A stretch of 64,000 nt of DNA. It comes from Paragonimus westermani. Lineage: Eukaryota > Platyhelminthes > Trematoda > Plagiorchiida > Troglotrematidae. The stretch is taken from positions 170,504-234,503 of the forward strand of contig QNGE01000733.1 in the NCBI GenBank assembly GCA_008508345.1. The letters are read 5' to 3'. Below, piece after piece: positions 56,998 through 64,000 of the stretch; positions within the stretch are counted from its first letter, which is position 1; each line of letters opens with the position of its first letter. Under the pieces are notes generated by a model, which was given only the letters and a program-made list of their open reading frames with translations, was not told the DNA's origin and did not search any database. Position numbers and translations under genes: made by a program.

Positions 56998-57132
56998 ATT
57001 TAGGTATTGGGACTTTCCCCGGGCTTGGGACTTACGTTGCAAACGTTTCTTCACCAAAGAAGGTGACATCAACAGACCGTGGGTTTTGGTCCAAACTCAA
57101 CCTCGTCTCGGCGAACATCTCAATACCTAAAT
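56998..57132 (-). repeat. Long imperfect hairpin with hammerhead-like tip, second family, copy B
   Basis: ATTTAGGTATTG (56998-57009) pairs perfectly with CAATACCTAAAT (57121-57132), and the pairing continues imperfectly inward for about 20 more bases on each arm. Near the tip, on the minus strand, lies CTGTTGA (57075-57069), a stem TCACC/GGTGA, then GAAA (57049-57046), CGTT and TGCAACG. The core has one change from CUGANGA (A6 to T), so this copy is probably inactive. The arrangement looks like a hammerhead whose stem I has been extended. Confidence 0.45.
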
Positions 57133-59100
57133 GTCCACATTAATCACGCATCGTTGCATGTTTTTCGCATGGTGGTAGAAAATGTGAATGCATGCAAATA
57201 TGCTTGGTGAATACGTGGTATTTCACTCTGTGGACAAACCGGTCAAAATGTGAACAGAAAAAGTAATGCCACTTTTGGTTGTGCGTGCATCTTTTTGCCT
57301 ATATGTGAGTGTGAAAGGGTGTGTATGCATGTGTGTACGTGGTGCACGCATATATAGAAATAACCAGACAGTGAAGATCGGTGTGCACTTGAGTTTTTAA
57401 TGCACCCAGATGCTTGTCAATATCATTACCGCTCGTATGACAGCAGCAACAGCAGCTGCAATAGCGACCTAAGGGAGGGGGAGGGGAGGAGCAGCGTGAA
57501 CAGCATGAATGTGTGAAATTCGATTAGAATGTGTATGCGAGACTAGATGGCGTACGCAAACAAACTTGCGTGTAAGTTCGGTAGGTTTCGTTGTCTTTCC
57601 ATTGGCTTAGCGGACATTTCGGTTACAACGGCCAACTATATCAGCCGCGTCAACACAGGCACACTATGCACTGTGTTTATGATGGCACACATGCACCTGA
57701 TTGCTTGTGTGTCGTGTAAGCCAATGCGATGGTGCTCAGCCAATGTGACTGAATTCGGCAAACCTATTGGTCGCTTTAGCGAAGTCATCTGGACGAAATG
57801 GAGCAATAATAACATGCATACACACCCCCTGTGTTCCTTCCGGACTGTCACATTCCACATCCGTGTGTTTCCCATATTCGCAACGCCCATGTGCAGATAC
57901 AACAACACGCACTTGTCAACGCAGGTCGACTGGGGTGGGTAGCGCGCCTACCCACATATGACCAGCGGCGCCCATCCGAACGGACACACACACAAAGGGG
58001 CAAAAATAGGACGTACCCCCCCCGCTACTCCATCCGCGACCCGCATGTCTCCAGTATGTCTCGATCTTTGGTGGTAAGACAACCACCAACTGGAGCTCTC
58101 TCTCTCTCTCAGGCGTGGTTTCCGTTGAAACGGAGACATACTTGATGGATCTAGTCGTGATCAGAATAGAAAACACTGCCACGAACACTGGACAACAGGG
58201 TGACATAGCTCCAGTGGTTCAGCCGAGCAACAAGCCACAGTAACAAACTCGAAAACGTACGAGAATCCTACAAAACAGTGAGCAAGAGCGGAGTTACTAA
58301 AAGTTGTGTCACAGTTCAAACCAATATGAACAACAGTCATTTCATAAAGCGATACGACAGCTGGCGAGAATAAATCGGAAGTACTACAGTTTCAATACTT
58401 ATGTTGTGGTTTGCACTCATTTACCTCGGCCAGCCTAGTGTCCACGTAGATATCGTCTGAGTAGCTATCTTTCGAATATGACCAGACATTCATTTGGTAG
58501 TCTGTTCATCTGGGACACTATTGAAATGTCACAAAGAAGAACAACAAAAAGAAATTATATATAAAGACAATATATATAGTTCCCTTCTGGTGTTCTCATG
58601 CGTAATGTTTTAGGCGAACAGTCGTTGGGAGATCTGCAAAAATCCTCTGATTCCAGCGCTGTTTGTGTCAGTGGGTTGGAATGTTGGCGGAGACACGCTT
58701 CGAATACATGGGATGCAGGAAGACGCTCCGGGTTTCTGCCCAAGCAAGTTTCCCAACATGATACTACGGAATTTTAGGTCTACACACATGATTGAGACTT
58801 GGTAGTCGGACCACATCGTTGTTCATGTTCGCCTACAGTCGTCACTCTCCACTCAAAGCACGTCACTTGGAGGTGTGTTCGTCATTCAGTATTGCTCTCT
58901 CCCACGTTGCAACGAAGGCCATTTTAGACTGAGTACGCTAGGGAATCAGCCATTCGAGTGCAAACTAGTTTGACAAGCTAAGGAAATTTAGAGAGCTCAA
59001 TTATAACAATAGTGGACTAACACGTGGTTAAGGGTAGTTAGGATAAATCCGAAGATTTGAGTGATATTGTAGCGAGAAGGCGTCCAACAAAGCACAATCT
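57133..59100. other. No recognisable gene; low-complexity, stop-poor stretches
   Basis: Sequence rich in TG/CA steps (about 57280-57360 and 57890-58000), with a (CT)n tract at 58095-58110, gives overlapping open frames on both strands (57547-57942 plus, 57636-57908 minus). None shows a family motif. Confidence 0.4.
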
Positions 59101-59104
59101 TTAT

Positions 59105-59625
59105 TGTCCAAATCGCTAGTCACATGCAACGCGCGCTCTCTCGGTTATGAGTCGCAATTCCAACCCGCAGCACCCCCCGGTTTCCGTTCACACGTCGTGT
59201 GCACTTCTAACCGGATTACGTGTGTGACCGGTGCCTTCTATCGGAGGGTTTTCCGCTTGCCATTCCTCGTCTGTTTGTCCGATTCCGTTGCGCGATGGCT
59301 CGTCCGGCTGCTCGTGCTGTCCGCCATCCACCCAGTGTTGGCCTTGACCGTATTCCAACATCGCGTCGAGATGTTCCTCTAAATGTTGGAAAAACCACGC
59401 CTCCGATCTGGCCGTCTGCCGTATTTCGCCTGCCGTGCCTCGCCCGTTGGTCCGATCTAGTCGAGCAATGACTCACCCGGTCGCGCACGTTGTCTTTGAT
59501 CCGATCGCGGCAGGTTTTCGAACGTACCTCCCCCACGTTGAGGTATTCGGCCGAACGTTCGAAAACTCGCACCTCCGGCCTGACAATCCACCACAATATG
59601 CCACCAGGTGTTTGGTGAACGGTCA
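59105..59625 (+). repeat. Degenerate tandem repeat, period about 173 bp
   Basis: Units aligned at the block tccgat...ATGgCTCg-CCGG-GC-CG-G-tGTC start near 59278 and 59451, with a weaker third unit near 59105. The match spans the whole period, including ...ctccgatctggccg and cgcacctccggcc. The two ATG-led stretches give related peptides (MARPAARAV and MTHPVAHVV) but in different frames, because 173 is not a multiple of three. The region is GC-rich and has open frames on both strands. Confidence 0.6.
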
Positions 59626-61896
59626 TTCGGAAGTGGTCACCCAAGAAAGATATGTAGCTGAGGCCTCTGAGGGCTGTCATAAGTAATGTGGTTAACGATG
59701 AATATTCACCAGAAGCACGTGAGTGTTTTGTAGTTGTTGCCACTCATCAAAGATGCGTGCCCATTGAACCTCGACCACACATTCTATTACAGTAACCACA
59801 AATGCTGGAGCTTCTCGTTAACAGTTCAAATGCGAGTTTATGGAGTTGCTGATCTCAAGCTCAATACAGCCTGTAGATCGGTACCATCTAAAATCTTGAG
59901 ACAGACTGAGTTTCTTCGCACTTATCTACAGACTCCACTGACTCTGAGATAAACGGCACAAATCACTCACATGTGAATTACCGGCTGCTAATCACTGACG
60001 CCTGTTAAACAAATGCTGTCACTTGATTCCCACACGACCATTTGGGAAGTAATCGAATACCAGTGACCTAAAATGCAGGTTTCCCAGCATTATTTCTGTT
60101 AAGCACCTCCAAAACGTCAAGATTCGGGTGCACATTGCGACACTGTTTATAGTGCAGAGAACTCACAAGCCGCTATTAATGAGCAGACCAGTCCAACTAA
60201 GACTTGTGACTAACGGTTCGGCGAACAACCAGGGATGGACTTGCCATGCTCTCAAATACTCCTTTATTCGTAATGAAGAAGAATGCTTACTTAATGCCAC
60301 TGAAACAAAATATTTCATTACGTAAACCTAAAATTGTTTTACATAAACAGCTTAGCAGGCCTCTGTCGGGGAAATCGTCAGTTCGCCGAAAATATTGTGT
60401 GGCAAAGGCTAACAAAGTACACTTGTGTGTGACCTACATACTTGGCACAGTCATGCGCCACTTCGTCCTTTAACCCCTGTGCCAAATCTCTAGCACCTCA
60501 CCTACGCAGCTCCACGCTCACATGCCTACATCCCGACTACGCGCATCGCTGTACTGTTCAGCTCATCATTTGGTCCGCCTTTGAGTTAGTCTTCCTATTG
60601 GTCAGAAACCCTTTAAATATGATCCGGCTTGTGACCGTGTTGTCCTCGGATTGAGTGACATGAAGGAGCTCTGTCCGGGGTCCAGTCTTCTCCCTGTGTT
60701 TATGCGTTGTCCTTGGGTGGTTGGGTTGGCCGGGAAGTTTCGAACTAGTCGTGCATATTCCGTAGTCCGTTGTTCGTTACCGTTGACTGTCGTTCCGTTG
60801 TATGCCGTTCCACTGACCGTTATTCTGTTATCTGTCTGCGTGATCGTAGGGCTTTGAACCAAGTTACAACAGCCTCAAAAACGCTTCGACAATGGCATGG
60901 AAAATAGTGTCAGTCTTCTTTGTTACCTACATGGTAAGAGTCGATGTGATTGTACTGTATTGTGTTGAAATATCAGATGCCAAGTATGAGCTAGATCAAC
61001 AGATATAACTTTCGTCGTTATATTTCTTCCTCTCTTCAGGTGACCTAAGTTTTCGTACGATTTGTAGCTTACTTCACTCACTGATTTGATTACACTTTTT
61101 GTTATCGCCTGGCGCTACATATCTGTAGATTATTTTCCTGGGATTAACTACCCTGTATATATGTACAGTTCCATTTGCTTAACACCAGTTATTAAAGAAT
61201 AATCACGAGTTGGCCAAGGCAGTCTTTTGACTTTGATAGGCCACGGGTGTGTAAGTTCCGTTAGAACATTTGTCTTACCAATTTGTGAGCCTAACAGTCG
61301 CTTACAATAGATATTTTCAGCATGTATACAACGATTGCCTTTGTAATGACCCTCGAGTGGGGCTGCGGCAAAAGATGAATCCAGAAAACATGGGTTTACC
61401 ACGGCGATAATTGTGCTCGGAGCACTGCTTATCCTTATTCGTTGGTTCGTCTCCGAGTGCCTAACAAAGCCAGTTGTGCCACATTCACCAGAAACGCTTG
61501 CCAGTCCGTCAGGGAATCTGAGTGCCTGTCTACCCGTAGAATAAGCCCATGATACCGGTTTAACTGTGTGTGTGCATTTTCAAGTTCACGATCGCACGCC
61601 CCCTTCTTCCGAAGCGTGACAATTCGATAGCGTCTGAAAACACGTTTGTGTTGTCACGGTGACTAGGTCAGAGATCTCAACAAAGTGGGGCTTTACAACA
61701 GTTCATTAAATCCCAAAGACATGCCGGAGATTGAAGTCGTCTGACACAGTAGCTACACGTGGATAAACCAGGAGTGGGTGTGTGGAATTGACAAAACAGA
61801 AATCCCAGTGTATTTGTACGTGTCTGAAAGACTGGATACGGAGTGAACCAGTACGCGCTTACTTTTCTGTTTGATCGCTTTCTGCCCATCTGTCAG
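59626..61896. other. No recognisable gene
   Basis: Short open frames without motifs. The frame at 60602-60862 minus has no recognisable domain. Confidence 0.4.
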
Positions 61897-62043
61897 GGAC
61901 AGTACAGATTAGAATGCAAAGGCTTTTGGTTGAACATGAATGGATGGGAGCATGCTGATCACCACTACAGATTTGTTCAAGTATACCGGTTGAAATATGC
62001 ACGACAAAAATTGGAAGCGCAAATTTTCAGAACAGGCAAGTAA
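61897..62043 (+). CDS. Possible exon of an unidentified protein
   Basis: After an acceptor-like gcccatctgtcag the frame reads GQYRLECKGFWLNMNGWEHA and then HHYRFVQVYRLKYARQKLEA, ending at TAA or at a possible GC donor (gcaagt, 62035). The aromatic and charged composition is protein-like, but it matches no family I know. Confidence 0.2.
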   Translation, partial: GQYRLECKGFWLNMNGWEHADHHYRFVQVYRLKYARQKLEAQIFRTGK

Positions 62044-62084
62044 GTAGTTGGATATTAAATCATTCTCGGTTCAGACAAGCACTT

Positions 62085-62110
62085 AATACTAATAATACTA
62101 ATACTAATAC

Positions 62111-62153
<43 letters not shown>

Positions 62154-62174
62154 CATCAATATCATCAATATCAT
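62085..62174. repeat. (AAT)n and (ATCAAT)n microsatellite
   Basis: AAT/ACT units pass into a pure AAT run and then ATCAATATC units. Confidence 0.95.
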
Positions 62175-64000
62175 GGTAGACAGCACTATGCCACTGGATC
62201 ACAATGATGGTAAACTGACAGCCACAAAAAAGGGAACTAACCTTGAATGGAAATCAAAACGGGGGCTTGCTGACCACAAACCATTGTCTGAAAACAAAAT
62301 ACAAAGAGGTGTGCCTATATCTTATGAGAAAACAATCAAGTTGCGAGCGAGAGCAAGACGATATTCGTGAGGCAGTTTCTTTGCAGATTTCAGTGACCCG
62401 CTTCATTAACTGTACTTATCTCACAGACAAATCAGACAAACAACGGGAACACTTATACCACTGAGCCAAGTTGTCTCCCGTCTCTCTTAAGTTCTGCGGC
62501 CAAGGACTCTGTGAGTCGTGAAGAGCCCACTCCGGGTGACCAAGCTGGCCAGGAGAGACCAGCACTTCCACAAATGACTCTATTTATCAACTCTAAGAAC
62601 TCTCTTGTCCACCTCAAAATTTATGCTGATGCTCTGCGGCCCCGGTAGTTAGCGGTGGCTGTGGCTGACGACTTGTTTGGGCCGCTTGTAGAAGTCCAAC
62701 CATTCGAGTCTTTACATCCATAAGAGTAAACAGATGAATGCCTCGTTCCCCCCTCACTTGCTTTATTACTGCTGGTCCATTTGTTCCATTCGATACGATC
62801 AATTGTGGAATATTCGAAGATGTTTAATGTTCTCTACCCCAATCTGCCACATTCAGCGGCAGCCGTTGGAGCTGCCCTACATGAGCGACCTTTAGAGAGC
62901 TTTGGAGAGAAAACTTTATGTCGACGAGTTTTCCCAAATAAGTGACTATCACCCTAGCATTAGAAGAAAGAACCTCTATTATATTCTCCGACCAACCACC
63001 ACCATCGTGAATACGACGAACCACATAACTAGCACTGGTGTGGTAATTGTCCCCTTCAGCTCAGGACTTTTGAAGGTTACACCTGTTTGACCACATTAGT
63101 ATCCCTTCAGCTATTTTCTCACATGTCGTCTACTTGTCACTACCAGTGTTGTATAACAGGTGGTTTCGTTGAGCAGTATACTACTCAAAGACGACATTCA
63201 GGAACATAAGGGCAACCCCGAACGCCAGGAAGACGGCGAACAAGAAGAAACTATCAGCATAGTGTAAACGTGCTGTGTGAGAACTTCCGCCAAGGCGAAT
63301 GACAACGAAACTGCCTCTTATACAACACCAGTATTCTAAAGTTTTCTGTTCGAATGAAACCGGGCGAAAAGGTCATGTGAATATGACTGGGGTTCAGGTT
63401 ATGGCAATCTATTTTAATTTGACCTGAAAGGGGTGACATGATTGACGAACAGCCACCCTCATTGATATTCCTTGATCCAGTTTTTGCTGGTAGCTGGCAC
63501 GGTTTACTTAAGAAACATTACAATGACAGGCAAATGCATTCAACAATCATGCCTCTCTTTAAGCAAGCAACTGTAAGATGTATTATAACAAGGTCAACAT
63601 ATAACTCTGAAAGTTTGAGGAAGACATTAAAAACTTATGGGAAATGTTCTGGACTTTGAGTACGTATTAAAACATATATCACAGGAAAACTACCGCATCT
63701 CCTTCCACCCACGCCTTAGCTAGAAAACAGTGAAGCTCTTTTTACCATACATAGTAAATGGGTTATGGTGGTACGGTTTAGAAATGCAGCCATTCAAACA
63801 AACATAGAGACCGCATTCCCGGACATCGATCTAGTTGACAAGTCGAATCAGAGCCCAGTCTACGTCATGGACAGGTGCAAAACGAAGATAAAAGGTTGAT
63901 TTATCAGCTACATTTGATTGTGTACGGTCCATCCATGTGACGTTCCTGCATGTACATGCACACACACGGTTGGCGGCATCCGATTCAGATTAGCCTGTCA
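62175..64000. other. No recognisable gene
   Basis: Short open frames only. A minus-strand TGGCTCAGTGGTATAAG near 62445-62465 resembles a Pol III A box but no B box follows. A (CA)n end lies near 63958-63967. Confidence 0.4.

Noticed and set aside
57547..57942. 131-codon plus-strand open frame
   Set aside because: A minus-strand frame covers the same stretch, the sequence is low complexity in part, and no family motif is present.
59216..59743. 175-codon minus-strand Arg-rich open frame
   Set aside because: It lies over the degenerate GC-rich tandem repeat, and open frames exist on both strands there.
62445..62470. A-box-like TGGCTCAGTGG on the minus strand as a tRNA gene
   Set aside because: No B box and no cloverleaf fold follow.
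1..64000. CRISPR arrays, bacterial operons, rRNA genes
   Set aside because: No regularly spaced short repeats, no gene clusters with ribosome binding sites and no rRNA-like sequence. The window is eukaryotic.

Overview
The window looks like nuclear DNA of a flatworm, most likely a digenean trematode. The reasons are multi-exon genes with kilobase introns, very low gene density, many dead retroelements, and a tRNA-derived SINE carrying a hammerhead ribozyme in the manner of the schistosome Sm-alpha family. The species cannot be fixed from the sequence. There is no sign of bacterial operons, rRNA genes or CRISPR arrays. One 750-base gap (27214-27963) and single-n joins at 21550, 41752 and 55927 show that this is a draft scaffold, and each single-n join lies in or beside repeated DNA.

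The only gene I can identify with confidence is a plus-strand basonuclin-family zinc-finger gene in six exons between 25854 and 38572. The splice phases agree at every junction and give one reading frame of 3060 bases including the stop. It holds the N-terminal Cys-rich motif, the conserved core that follows it, long Ser/Pro/Gln-rich linkers, one paired C2H2 finger unit and an acidic tail. The 5' end lies upstream and was not found. The 3' end may continue past a good donor at 38543.

The rest is mostly non-coding DNA and transposon debris: a CR1/Jockey-like LINE reverse transcriptase relic (5050-5620), a Penelope-like GIY-YIG endonuclease relic (15755-16020), two opposed pieces of a Ty3/gypsy element joined at an n (21100-22115), a LINE C-terminal piece beside the gap (27085-27213), and an IS630/Tc1-type transposase whose central 321 bases are repeated in tandem (40647-41751). 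Weaker LINE-like traces lie at 7931-8185 and 29003-29170. Several (TG)n, (GA)n, (AAT)n and (GTA)n tracts are present.

The most interesting layer is RNA. Two SINE copies (31675-31918 minus, 49502-49767 plus) carry an identical, structurally perfect 45-nt type I hammerhead ribozyme, and two older copies (about 900-1110 and 17285-17500, both minus) carry eroded versions. Two further dispersed repeats look like minimal hammerheads of the kind reported from Penelope-like elements: one at 31970-32060 and 55841-55926, the other at 51240-51295 and 56998-57132, all minus. In basonuclin intron 2 a SINE hammerhead and a Penelope-type motif lie about 200 bases apart, both antisense to the gene.

About 40 kb has no recognisable gene. 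Open frames there are short and mostly what chance would give. Those that look somewhat protein-like are listed with low confidence.
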